64,000 nucleotides of DNA from Cellulomonas sp. APG4. Lineage in GTDB: Bacteria; Actinomycetota; Actinomycetes; Actinomycetales; Cellulomonadaceae. Below the pieces are notes generated by a model. That model worked only from the letters and a program-made list of their open reading frames with translations. It searched no databases and was not told the DNA's origin. The stretch is from the NCBI RefSeq assembly GCF_009996735.1, contig NZ_JAACYI010000013.1, positions 1 through 64,000 on the forward strand, in the 5' to 3' direction. Positions 43,932-51,602 of the stretch are shown in pieces. The first letter of the stretch is position 1, and every line of letters starts with the position of its first letter. The position numbers were made by a program, and so were the translations under genes.

Positions 43932-45023
43932 ATGATGTTCCACACACGCCGTCCTGCCCGCACGAGCGTCGATGCCGAGCGTCTCAAGAGCCAGGCGGCG
44001 GAGGTGGGTGCGGTGCTGGCCGACGCGGGCAGCCACGCCGGCAAGACGGCGACGCAGCTGGCCGAGCAGGCGAAGGTCGCAGCCGAGCACGCGAGGGAGT
44101 GGGCCTCGCCGCGCGTCGAGCACGCGGTCGACTGGGCGTCGCCCCGCGTCGAGAAGGCGTGGCACGACGTGAGCAAGGCCGCCGGCCCCAAGGTCGAGAA
44201 GGCGGCCGGCAAGGCGGTCCCGCTCGTCGACACGGCGCACGACAAGCTGCTCGAGGACCTGCTGCCCAAGGTCGTCGCCGCGCTCAACGCTGCCGCCGCG
44301 GCGACCGCGGTGGGCGTCGACAAGGCGCACGACGTCGCGTCGGCCAAGCTCTCGGAGATCGCGCACCTCGAGCCGCCGGCACCGCCCAAGAAGCACACCG
44401 GAGCCAAGGTCTTCTGGTTCCTCGCGGGCCTCGCCGCCCTCGGCGCGGCGTTCACGGCCTGGCGCCGCAGCCAGCCCCAGACCGACCCGTGGGCGGAGCA
44501 GCCGTGGGAGCCGGCCGAGCGCCGCGAGGAGATGCTGAGCGAGGTGCGCCACGGGATCGGCGAGGCCGCCGAGGCCGTCGGCGAGGCCGCCGGGGGAGCC
44601 GTCGCCAAGACCCGCGAGGCCACCGAGAAGGCGCGCGAGGCGACCGAGAAGGCCGCGGAGAAGGCCCGTGAGGCCGGCGCGAAGGCAGGCCCGCGACGCT
44701 CCTCCTCGGCGGACACCGAGACCACGCAGGCTCTGCCGACCTCGGGCACCTCGACGTCGTCGTCCGCCTCGACCGGCACGAGCTCGACGGACAAGGGCAC
44801 CAGCGACAAGGGCACCGGAGCGACGTCGTCGTCCGCGACCGGCACCTCCTCGGGCAGCAAGGGCGGCAAGGCCACGGGCGGCTCGAGCACCTCGGCGGCC
44901 GGGACCACGCGCCGCTCCTCGACCAGCAGCAGCACGGGTGCCTCGGGCACCACCCGCAAGAAGAGCACGGGCACCTCGGGAACCAAGCCCACGACCGGGG
45001 ACACGGGCGGCTCCGCCTCCTGA
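43932..45023 (+). CDS. Ala/Lys/Ser-rich membrane protein, possibly DUF5324-like
   Basis: A 363-residue protein. The N-terminal part (about 1-150) is amphipathic helix rich in Ala, Lys and Val (EHAREWASPRVEHAVDWASP, with a near repeat SPRVEKAWHDVSK). One membrane helix follows (AKVFWFLAGLAALGAAFTAW), then 11-residue-type repeats KTREATEKAREATEKAAEKA, and a long Ser/Thr/Gly tail with TSSTDKGTSDKGTG. Streptomyces DUF5324 proteins beside cyclophilin genes look similar, but I cannot confirm membership. Start may be either ATG (43932 or 43935) after AGGGAG. Divergent from ppiA. Confidence 0.75.
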   Translation: MMFHTRRPARTSVDAERLKSQAAEVGAVLADAGSHAGKTATQLAEQAKVAAEHAREWASPRVEHAVDWASPRVEKAWHDVSKAAGPKVEKAAGKAVPLVDTAHDKLLEDLLPKVVAALNAAAAATAVGVDKAHDVASAKLSEIAHLEPPAPPKKHTGAKVFWFLAGLAALGAAFTAWRRSQPQTDPWAEQPWEPAERREEMLSEVRHGIGEAAEAVGEAAGGAVAKTREATEKAREATEKAAEKAREAGAKAGPRRSSSADTETTQALPTSGTSTSSSASTGTSSTDKGTSDKGTGATSSSATGTSSGSKGGKATGGSSTSAAGTTRRSSTSSSTGASGTTRKKSTGTSGTKPTTGDTGGSAS

Positions 45024-45040
45024 CCTCCGCACCGGCAGCG

Positions 45041-45077
45041 ACGAGAGCCCGTCACCACCGCGGTGACGGGCTCTCGT
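45041..45077. terminator. Strong bidirectional stem-loop
   Basis: ACGAGAGCCCGTCACC (45041-45056), loop ACCGC, and its exact complement (45062-45077) form a 16-bp stem between two convergent genes. Confidence 0.88.
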
Positions 45078-45096
45078 GCGTACGGGGCGGTGCCGG

Positions 45097-45696
45097 TCAG
45101 CCGGTCAGCCGGCGCGACACGTCGATCGTCCGCACCGCCAGGTGGTCGAGCGCGGCCAGCACGTCGTCACCCGGCTCCCAGTCGCTCTGCGGCCCCGACA
45201 CGTGCGAGACCCCGTACGGGTTGCCGTCGGCGAACTTGAGCGGGTCCGTGTACCCGGGGGCCACAAGGATCCCGCCGAAGTGGCACACCATGCGGTAGAT
45301 CGACAGCAGCGTGGACTCCTGGCCGCCGTGCTTGGTCTGCGACGACGTGAAGCCCGCGAACACCTTGTCCACGAGGCCACCCTCGGCCCACAACGGGCCG
45401 AGCGTGTCGACGTACTGCTGGAACTGGCTGGTCACGTTGCCGAAGCGGGTGGGGGAGCCGAAGAGCACGACGTCGGCCCACGCGGCGTCGTCGGGCGTGG
45501 CGCGAGGTTCGTCCGCGGTGCGCTCGACGTGCTCCGCCCAGTCGGGGTTTCCCTCGATCGCCTCGCGCGGGGCGATCTCCGGGACCTGCCGGCGCCGCAC
45601 CTCGGCGCCGTGCCCGACGGCGGCCTGCTCGAGGCGTTGCGCCATCGAGTGCAGGTTCCCGGTGGCGGAGTAGTAGATGATCGCGACGTTCGTCAT
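45097..45696 (-). CDS. wrbA: WrbA-type NAD(P)H:quinone oxidoreductase
   Basis: A 199-residue flavodoxin-fold protein that reduces quinones by two electrons, limiting redox cycling. It begins MTNVAIIYYSATGNLHSMAQ (FMN phosphate loop) and has FGSPTRFGNVTSQFQQYVDT and the WrbA segment FTSSQTKHGGQESTLLSIY. It ends in VLAALDHLAVRTIDVSRRL. A conserved-size ATG start and GGAGG-like site are at 45700. It lies downstream of an ECF sigma gene on the same strand, 94 bases away. Confidence 0.94.
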   Translation of the reverse strand: MTNVAIIYYSATGNLHSMAQRLEQAAVGHGAEVRRRQVPEIAPREAIEGNPDWAEHVERTADEPRATPDDAAWADVVLFGSPTRFGNVTSQFQQYVDTLGPLWAEGGLVDKVFAGFTSSQTKHGGQESTLLSIYRMVCHFGGILVAPGYTDPLKFADGNPYGVSHVSGPQSDWEPGDDVLAALDHLAVRTIDVSRRLTG

Positions 45697-45790
45697 GGCA
45701 CCTCCTGTGTGGTGCCTCGATCGTCCGTCGCGCGGCGCCGCCCCGCATCCCGGGCACGACGGTGGCCCGTGGCGCGACCGCGCGGGGAGC

Positions 45791-46777
45791 TCAGTCCGCG
45801 GGGAGCTCCGCGGGCAGGCCCACGCGCGCGAACAGCGCGGTGTCGAACCAGGCGGTCACGCGTGCGACGCCGTCGGGGGTGACCGTCGGCAGGTGCAGGT
45901 TGAACGCCCGGTGCACGCCGTCCTCGCCGCGCATGTACAGGCCGAGCACCACCTGCCCGTTCGCCCGTGCGGGCAGCAGCCGCATGTCGCCCGGACCGTT
46001 CGCCGGGCAGTGCTGGGTGATGAGGGCCGCGATCTGCCGAGCGCCCTCGAACCAGTCGAGGAACGGCGGCATCTCCCACACGGCGTCCTCGGTGAGCGCC
46101 GCGACGAGGCGCTCCATGTCGTACTCCTCGAACGCGCGCACGTACTCCTCGAGCAACGTGCGCAGGCGCGGGTCGCCGTCGTCGAGCGCGACCGGCTCCT
46201 GCTCGGCGACCTTCGCGAGGTGGGCCCGCGCGCGCTGGAGGCTGCTGTTGACCGACGCGACGGAGATCCCGAGCGCCTCCGCCGCCTCGGCGGCCCGCCA
46301 GCGGAGCACGTCGCACAGCAGCACGACGGCGCGCTGCTGCGCCGTGAGGTGCTGCAGCGCGGCCACCAGGGCGAGGCGCACGTTGTCGCGGGTGACCACC
46401 TCGTCCGCCGGGTCCGTCGCCGGGCCCGACCAGAGCACGTCGTCGGGCACCGGCTCGAGCCACGGGACCTCGTGCCGTGGGTTGAGCTCGTGCGCCGGGT
46501 CCGCCGCGGGCTGGCCGAGGCCCGTGGGCAGGGGTCGGCGCGCGCGTCCCTCGAGCGCCGTGAGGCACGTGTTGGTCGCGATGCGGTACATCCACGTGCG
46601 CACGGACGAGCGGTTCTCGAAGCCGTGGAACGCGCGCCAGGCACGCAGGTACGTCTCCTGGACCAGGTCCTCGGCGTCCTGGACTGAGCCGACCATGCGG
46701 TAGCAGTGGGCGAGCAGCTCGCGCCGGAGCGGCTCTGTCTGCGTGAGGAAGGTCTCCTCGGTCGCGGCGAGGGTCAC
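45791..46777 (-). CDS. ECF sigma factor with SnoaL-like C-terminal domain
   Basis: A 328-residue sigma-70 family protein. Region 2: LLAHCYRMVGSVQDAEDLVQETYLRAW; region 4: LQHLTAQQRAVVLLCDVLRWRAAEAAEAL and ISVASVNSSLQRAR. The last 130 residues (FEEYDMERLVAALTEDAVWE onward) form a SnoaL/NTF2-like domain, as in ECF groups regulated by this extension instead of a separate anti-sigma factor. No anti-sigma gene is adjacent. The GTG at 46777 gives normal length. Divergent from a VOC-family gene. Confidence 0.9.
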   Translation of the reverse strand: MTLAATEETFLTQTEPLRRELLAHCYRMVGSVQDAEDLVQETYLRAWRAFHGFENRSSVRTWMYRIATNTCLTALEGRARRPLPTGLGQPAADPAHELNPRHEVPWLEPVPDDVLWSGPATDPADEVVTRDNVRLALVAALQHLTAQQRAVVLLCDVLRWRAAEAAEALGISVASVNSSLQRARAHLAKVAEQEPVALDDGDPRLRTLLEEYVRAFEEYDMERLVAALTEDAVWEMPPFLDWFEGARQIAALITQHCPANGPGDMRLLPARANGQVVLGLYMRGEDGVHRAFNLHLPTVTPDGVARVTAWFDTALFARVGLPAELPAD

Positions 46778-46865
46778 CCGCGTGACGCTACCCCCGATGA
46801 GTTCGCGTGCGGAAGAGGTCGGTACCCATGACGGCGTCACCGCGGCGCCGAGGAGGAGGGCTCCC

Positions 46866-47264
46866 GTGGACCGCATGCTGTTCGTCAACCTGCCGGTCGC
46901 CGACCTCGAGGCCTCGCGCCGCTTCTACACCGGCCTGGGCTTCGGGGTGAACGAGATGTTCTCGGACGACAGGTGCGCGTGCGTCGTCGTCTCCGACGCG
47001 ATCTTCGTGATGCTGCTCGACCGCGACCGCTTCGCCGACTTCACCGACCGGCCCACGGCGGACCCGACGGCGAGCACGGGTGTCGTCAACTGCCTGTCGG
47101 CGGACTCGCGCGACGAGGTCGACGCCCTCGTCGCGTCCGCCGAGGCGCACGGCGGCCGGAGCGGTCGCACGTTCGCCGACGGCCCCATGTACGGCCGCTC
47201 GTTCGACGACCCGGACGGCCACGTCTGGGAGGTGCTGCACATGGAGCTCGCGGGCGTCCCGTGA
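46866..47264 (+). CDS. VOC-superfamily (glyoxalase-like) protein
   Basis: A 132-residue protein with the two beta-alpha-beta-beta-beta modules of the vicinal oxygen chelate fold: MLFVNLPVADLEASRRFYTG at the start and YGRSFDDPDGHVWEVLHMEL at the end. Relatives include glyoxalase, bleomycin-resistance and dioxygenase-like proteins; the substrate here is unknown. The GTG at 46866 follows AGGAGGAGGG at 46851-46860. Divergent from the ECF sigma gene. Confidence 0.88.
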   Translation: MDRMLFVNLPVADLEASRRFYTGLGFGVNEMFSDDRCACVVVSDAIFVMLLDRDRFADFTDRPTADPTASTGVVNCLSADSRDEVDALVASAEAHGGRSGRTFADGPMYGRSFDDPDGHVWEVLHMELAGVP

Positions 47265-47307
47265 GCGCCGCGAGAGCGACCCCCGCCGACGACGGTGCCG
47301 TGCGGGC

Positions 47308-48600
47308 TCAGGCGAGCCGCGCCGTCACCTCGGCAGCCCCGGGCTCGAGCCGGAGGCCCGACGACGTGCCGCGCGCGCTCACCTCGTAGTCGCCCCACCA
47401 GCCGCGCAGGGTCACGCGACCCTGCGCGTCGGTGCGCGCAGCCGTCGGTGCGAGCCACCACTCACCCTTCACGAGCCTCAGCAGCTCGTCGTACGCGGGC
47501 TTGGGCGTGCCGTCGGCGCGCACGAACCCGCCGGGCGCCCCCAGCCACATCCCGTCGTCGGTCAGGCCCCAGTAGGTCGTCGCCTCGACCCGCGGGTGCG
47601 AGAGCAGCGTGCGGTAGTGCCGCAGCACCTCGTCGGCCTGCCGCTCCTCGCCCTCGGGTGTCGAGGGCCAGTGCTCGGGCTGGAAGTCGTTGAGGTCCTC
47701 GATCTCGGGCGGCATCACCTCGCCCGAGAGGAGGGTGGTCTCCGTGAAGTGGATGGGCAGACCGTAGCGGCTGAAGCGCTCGAGTGTCGCGAGGGTCTTC
47801 TCCTCGCCCCAGTACCCCTGGTGCATGTGGCTCTGCAGGCCGAGCACGTCGACCTCGATCCCCGCCTCGAGCACGCCCTCGATCAGGCACTCGTACGCGG
47901 TGGACATGTCGAAGTCGTTGAGCAGCAGCCTGACGTCGGGGTTCGCGGCGCGCGCCTCGTCGAACGCGAGGCGGATGGTCTCGAGGCGGCCCTTGGCCCG
48001 GGCGAGCGGTGTGATCGCGTTCTCGCCGTTGTCGAACACCGGCATGATCACGGCCTCGTTGATCGCGTCCCAGGTGTCGACCAGCCCACGGAAGTCCGTC
48101 ACCTCGCGGCGGATCCTTGCGCGCTGGAGACGCTCGACCTCCTCGAGCGGGCGGCCGAGGAGCCACGCGGGCTGGACCGTGTGCCACATGAGCGGGTGAC
48201 CCTTGAGCTCGACCCCGCGCTCGGCGAACCACTGCGCGGTGCGCTGCAGCCGCTCGGTGTCAGGCCGTCCCTCGACCGGCTCGAAGCGGCCCCAGTAGAA
48301 CGGCAGGGTCGCGGTGTTGAACAGGTCGAGCCACAGCGCGGCGAGCTGTTCGAGCCGCTCGAGCGACGCGCCGCCGAACGTCTCGACGTCCTCGGGGCGT
48401 GCCTGGTGCTCGCCGTTGGCCAGGGGGATGAAGTCGAACCCGATGTTGCCGAAGCCGAAGGCGTGCCGGGTCTGCGCGAGGGTCACCTCGACGTCCGCGA
48501 GCGGTGCGCCGTCGGGCCCGAGCACCTGGACCGACGTCGCGCCCTGCCGGTGGGCGAGCGTGGGGTCCGGGGTCCAGCTCTGGTTCAGGTCGCGGCTCAT
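47308..48600 (-). CDS. Endo-1,4-beta-xylanase, GH10, without signal peptide
   Basis: A 430-residue GH10 enzyme. A small beta-rich segment (about 20-50, VQVLGPDGAPLADVEVTLAQ) precedes the barrel. Visible GH10 motifs: YWGRFEPVEGRPD, KGHPLMWH, the acid/base Glu182 in DTWDAINEAV, LLLNDFDM, LGLQSHMHQGYW, and the nucleophile Glu287 in IHFTETTLLSG, then TYWGLTDDGMW. There is no signal peptide, so it probably works inside the cell on imported xylo-oligosaccharides, unlike the secreted xylanases of cellulolytic relatives. The ATG follows GGAGGAG. Confidence 0.92.
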   Translation of the reverse strand: MSRDLNQSWTPDPTLAHRQGATSVQVLGPDGAPLADVEVTLAQTRHAFGFGNIGFDFIPLANGEHQARPEDVETFGGASLERLEQLAALWLDLFNTATLPFYWGRFEPVEGRPDTERLQRTAQWFAERGVELKGHPLMWHTVQPAWLLGRPLEEVERLQRARIRREVTDFRGLVDTWDAINEAVIMPVFDNGENAITPLARAKGRLETIRLAFDEARAANPDVRLLLNDFDMSTAYECLIEGVLEAGIEVDVLGLQSHMHQGYWGEEKTLATLERFSRYGLPIHFTETTLLSGEVMPPEIEDLNDFQPEHWPSTPEGEERQADEVLRHYRTLLSHPRVEATTYWGLTDDGMWLGAPGGFVRADGTPKPAYDELLRLVKGEWWLAPTAARTDAQGRVTLRGWWGDYEVSARGTSSGLRLEPGAAEVTARLA

Positions 48601-48709
48601 ACGGCGTGCTCCTCCTCGTCGAGGGCACCAGCCTGCCACATGTGGCCGAATCGTTTCGAGCGCTGAGACGCGGTCACGGGTCAGCGCCGCCGCCCGTCGT
48701 CCGGCGGGG

Positions 48710-48883
48710 TCAGCCCTGCGGGCCCGGGCCGTGGTCGGGGGGCGCGTACGGGCCGGCGGCCCCGCGCACGTCGGTGAGCGCGTGGCGCACCGCGAGCCGG
48801 ATCACCCAGTAGAGCGCGAGCAGGATCACTGCCGGGATCACCAGGTAGAGCAGCAGCACGACCGGGCCGAAGAGCATCTCCAT
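48710..48883 (-). CDS. Small hypothetical membrane protein
   Basis: A 57-residue protein: one long hydrophobic stretch (MLFGPVVLLLYLVIPAVILL, continuing ALYWVIRLA) and a Pro/Gly tail (PPDHGPGPQG). ATG at 48883 or 48877; the ribosome site is weak. Function unknown. It sits between the xylanase and the divergent ThuA-like gene. Confidence 0.6.
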   Translation of the reverse strand: MEMLFGPVVLLLYLVIPAVILLALYWVIRLAVRHALTDVRGAAGPYAPPDHGPGPQG

Positions 48884-48932
48884 GGCCGTGACCCTAGAGC
48901 CTGGCGCCCACGCGCGTGCCACGCTTGCCGCC

Positions 48933-49583
48933 ATGTCCCGCGCCCTGGTGTTCACCCGCACCACCGACTACCGGCACGAGTCGATCGAGCACGGCACCGC
49001 GGTCGTGCGGCGCCTCCTCGCCGACGACGGGGTCGCGAGCGACCACACGGAGGAACCTGCGGCCTTCCACGCCACGTCGCTCAGCCGCTACGACCTCGTG
49101 GTGTGGCTCTCGACCACCGGAGACGTGCTCGACGACGACGGACGGCGGGCCCTGGCCTCCTGGCTCGCGGGCGGTGGCGCCTGGGCGGGGGTCCACGGCG
49201 CGACGGTCGCGGAGCCGGGGTGGCCCGAGTTCGAGCGGATCGCGGGCGCGGTCTTCACCGACCACCCCGAGATCCAGCCGGCTCGCGTGCGCGTGGCGGA
49301 CGCATCGCACCCGTCCACCTCGCAGCTCCCCGTCACCTGGGAGCACACCGACGAGTGGTACAACTTCCGGCGTCGCCCGGGCCCCGAGCAGACCGTGCTG
49401 CTGACCGTCGACGAGGCGACGTACGCCGGGGGCACGATGGGCGCGGACCACCCGGTCGCATGGCACGGCGGCTACGGCGCCGGGCGCACCTGGTACACCT
49501 CGCTCGGGCACGCGGCGGAGACCTTCGACGACCCGACGTTCGTCGCCCACCTCCGCGGCGGTCTGCGCAGCCTGCTGGCCTGA
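48933..49583 (+). CDS. ThuA-like domain protein
   Basis: A 216-residue protein of the ThuA/class I glutaminase-like superfamily, seen in trehalose and sugar utilisation clusters. It begins MSRALVFTRTTDYRHESIEH, and has DLVVWLSTTGDVLDDDGRRAL, GAWAGVHGATV, WEHTDEWYNF, HPVAWHGGYGAGRTWYTSLG. The enzymatic role of the family is poorly known. No signal peptide. It is alone on the plus strand and convergent with the FocA-family gene 12 bases away. Confidence 0.87.
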   Translation: MSRALVFTRTTDYRHESIEHGTAVVRRLLADDGVASDHTEEPAAFHATSLSRYDLVVWLSTTGDVLDDDGRRALASWLAGGGAWAGVHGATVAEPGWPEFERIAGAVFTDHPEIQPARVRVADASHPSTSQLPVTWEHTDEWYNFRRRPGPEQTVLLTVDEATYAGGTMGADHPVAWHGGYGAGRTWYTSLGHAAETFDDPTFVAHLRGGLRSLLA

Positions 49584-49595
49584 GGCCGGGCGTCG

Positions 49596-50450
49596 TCAGC
49601 CCGCCCTGCGCCACTGCTCGAGGCGTTCCCGGCTGCGGACCACGCGCAGCAGCGTGGTCAGGACGAGCCCGCCGACCAGGTTGCCGAGCACCACGAACCC
49701 GAACCACGGCAGCCACGCGTCCCACGCCGCGGCGGGGGAGCCCGCGTGCATGCCGACGAAGATGATGAGCGAGTCCAGGATCGAGTGGAACAGGCCGCCC
49801 CCCACGATCACGAGGGCGATGCCGACGGCGGCGACCAGCTTGGCCAGGTCGTCGTCCGTCCCGCCCTGCATCCGCGTGAGGAGGGTGATCGCCGCACCGG
49901 CGAGCACCGCGAGGGTGAAGGTCTGCAGGTCGAGCGGGGCCTCGGTGAACTCCCGCGCCATGGTGTCCGCGGTCTCGTGCAGGTCCGGCAGCGCCACGGC
50001 GATGAGCCACGCGAGCACGAACCCGCCCACGAGGTTGCCCACGAGCGTGCCCACCCACAGCCGGACGAGCTGCCACCAGGTCGCCTCCTCGGCGAGGACG
50101 ACCATCACGGGCACGTGGAAGCCCTCGGTGAACAGCTCGCTGTGGCCGAGCCGCAGTGCGATCAGGCCGATGGAGAACGCGAGCGCCCCGAGCAGGCGAC
50201 TTCCGGTCGCTGCCTCGACGGCCAGGAGGGCGAGCACGCCGATCGCCACCTCGATGCCGGCGACGGCCCCTGTCGCGAGCAGGTCGGCCGTCCCGCGGTG
50301 CAGCCGCGGCCGGCCCTCGAGGATCACCCGGTCGAGCGCGTGGTCCTTCTCCTCGGTGGTCCCGGCGTCGTCCTCACGCTCGTGCGGTTCGTCCTTCGAC
50401 GTGGCGTTCGCCGACGACGACGCGTCGTGCTCGGGGGAGTTCTCGGTCAC
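49596..50450 (-). CDS. Formate/nitrite transporter (FNT) family channel
   Basis: A 284-residue protein. After a charged, Ser/Glu/Asp-rich cytoplasmic tail of about 50 residues come six membrane helices with GHSELFTEGFHVPVMVVLAE, WVGTLVGNLVGGFVLAWLIA, GGLFHSILDSLIIFVGMHAG and FVVLGNLVGGLVL, typical of this aquaporin-like pentamer family. Substrate may be formate, nitrite or another small acid; no metabolic neighbour decides. GTG at 50450 is the most likely start. Confidence 0.88.
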   Translation of the reverse strand: MTENSPEHDASSSANATSKDEPHEREDDAGTTEEKDHALDRVILEGRPRLHRGTADLLATGAVAGIEVAIGVLALLAVEAATGSRLLGALAFSIGLIALRLGHSELFTEGFHVPVMVVLAEEATWWQLVRLWVGTLVGNLVGGFVLAWLIAVALPDLHETADTMAREFTEAPLDLQTFTLAVLAGAAITLLTRMQGGTDDDLAKLVAAVGIALVIVGGGLFHSILDSLIIFVGMHAGSPAAAWDAWLPWFGFVVLGNLVGGLVLTTLLRVVRSRERLEQWRRAG

Positions 50451-50510
50451 CCGTGCAGTCTGCGGCACGGGTGACGGCCCTGCGCGCCGGTGGGCGCGCG
50501 TGCCCGGATG

Positions 50511-50583
50511 TGGAGCCAAGGGGACTCGAACCCCTAACCCCCTGCTTGCAAAGCAGGTGCGCTACCAATTGCGCCATGGCCCC
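50511..50583 (-). tRNA. tRNA-Ala (anticodon TGC)
   Basis: The minus strand folds as a standard cloverleaf: acceptor GGGGCCA/TGGCTCC with one G-T pair, D-arm GCGCAATTGGTAGCGC, anticodon loop TTTGCAA giving TGC, T-loop GGTTCGAGTCC, discriminator A. CCA is not encoded. It lies downstream of tRNA-Ile and gyrA, an order conserved in Actinobacteria. Confidence 0.97.
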
Positions 50584-50598
50584 TGGGTGCGGAGTCGG

Positions 50599-50718
50599 TC
50601 AGTCGACCGTGTCGGTGACCTCGGTCCACAGGTCCCGCTCGTCGCGGTCCTCCGCGTACGTGCGCCAGAGGACGTATGCCGCCGCAGCGGCGAGCAGCGC
50701 GACCACGAGCTTCTTCAT
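50599..50718 (-). CDS. DLW-39 family mini-protein
   Basis: Exactly 39 residues: MKKLVVALLAAAAAYVLWRT then YAEDRDERDLWTEVTDTVD, with the diagnostic DLW at residues 29-31. One short N-terminal hydrophobic helix and an acidic tail. This family is found beside gyrA and tRNA genes in Actinobacteria; its function is unknown. The ATG at 50718 follows GGAGGACC. It is too short for most gene finders and lies between tRNA-Ile and tRNA-Ala. Confidence 0.93.
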   Translation of the reverse strand: MKKLVVALLAAAAAYVLWRTYAEDRDERDLWTEVTDTVD

Positions 50719-50740
50719 CGGTCCTCCGCGGGTGGGGGAG

Positions 50741-50814
50741 TGGGCCTAAGAGGACTTGAACCTCTGACCTCTTCCTTATCAGGGAAGCGCTCTAACCGTC
50801 TGAGCTATAGGCCC
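50741..50814 (-). tRNA. tRNA-Ile (anticodon GAT)
   Basis: The minus strand gives acceptor GGGCCTA/TAGGCCC, D-arm GCTCAGACGGTTAGAGC, anticodon loop CTGATAA giving GAT, T-loop GGTTCAAGTCC, discriminator A. CCA is not encoded. Confidence 0.97.
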
Positions 50815-50912
50815 TCGCGCACGACGTCGCCGACGTGCGCCGCACGAGACTACCCCAGGGCCGCCGCCGGACCCAACTCGCCCCCGCGCCCCTGGCCGCC
50901 CCCTCGCCCGAC

Positions 50913-51602
50913 TCAGTCGTCGGTGAGGGTCAGGTGGATGCCACCCACGAGCGCGGCGACGATGTTGTACAGGAACGCACCGATCGTCGACAGCGCCGTG
51001 AGCAGGACGATGTCGACCACGGCGACCATCACGGCGAGCGAGATGACCCGGTCGAACGCCACGAACTCGAGCAGGTCGAAGAACGACGTCGAGCCGGTGA
51101 TCTCCGCGATCGTGGTGTTGACCTGGGTGAAGACCTCGAGGCTGTTGAGGGTCTGCCAGATCACGGCGGCCGAGACCACGATCATGATCCCGATCGCGAC
51201 CGACAGCAGGAACGAGAGCTTCATGACCGACCAGGGGTCGATGCGCGAGACCGCGAGCCGCACCTTGCGCGGGCCGGCGGCGGCCGCGGGCTCGGCGGAC
51301 GGCCGGGTCGCAGGAGCCTCGTCCTGCTCGACCTCGACGTCACCGGACCGCGTCGGCATCGCGTTGCGTGCCGTCTCGGTCACGCCCTGGGCGGCCCGCT
51401 TGAGCCGATCCGTGACGCCACCACCTCTCGAGGTCGTCTCGGAGGTGGACGGCCGCCCGCCCCCGGACGACGGCGGGGTGGTGCCGGAGACAGGTCCGGT
51501 CGCCGGGCGCGGACGCGGGTTCTCGGTCCGCACGCCCGTCGACCCCGCAGGCTTGCGCGGCGCGATCGAGGGCGGAGGTGTGCCGTCGGTGCCGGTGCTC
51601 AT
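50913..51602 (-). CDS. DUF3566-family transmembrane protein
   Basis: A 229-residue protein. The first 115 residues are Pro/Ser/Thr/Gly-rich and probably disordered. The DUF3566 domain follows, with [20 protein letters not shown], a helix ending in [12 protein letters not shown], and a second helix ([20 protein letters not shown]). The family regularly follows gyrA in Actinobacteria; its function is unknown. The ATG overlaps the gyrA stop (ATGA). Confidence 0.93.
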   Translation of the reverse strand: MSTGTDGTPPPSIAPRKPAGSTGVRTENPRPRPATGPVSGTTPPSSGGGRPSTSETTSRGGGVTDRLKRAAQGVTETARNAMPTRSGDVEVEQDEAPATRPSAEPAAAAGPRKVRLAVSRIDPWSVMKLSFLLSVAIGIMIVVSAAVIWQTLNSLEVFTQVNTTIAEITGSTSFFDLLEFVAFDRVISLAVMVAVVDIVLLTALSTIGAFLYNIVAALVGGIHLTLTDD

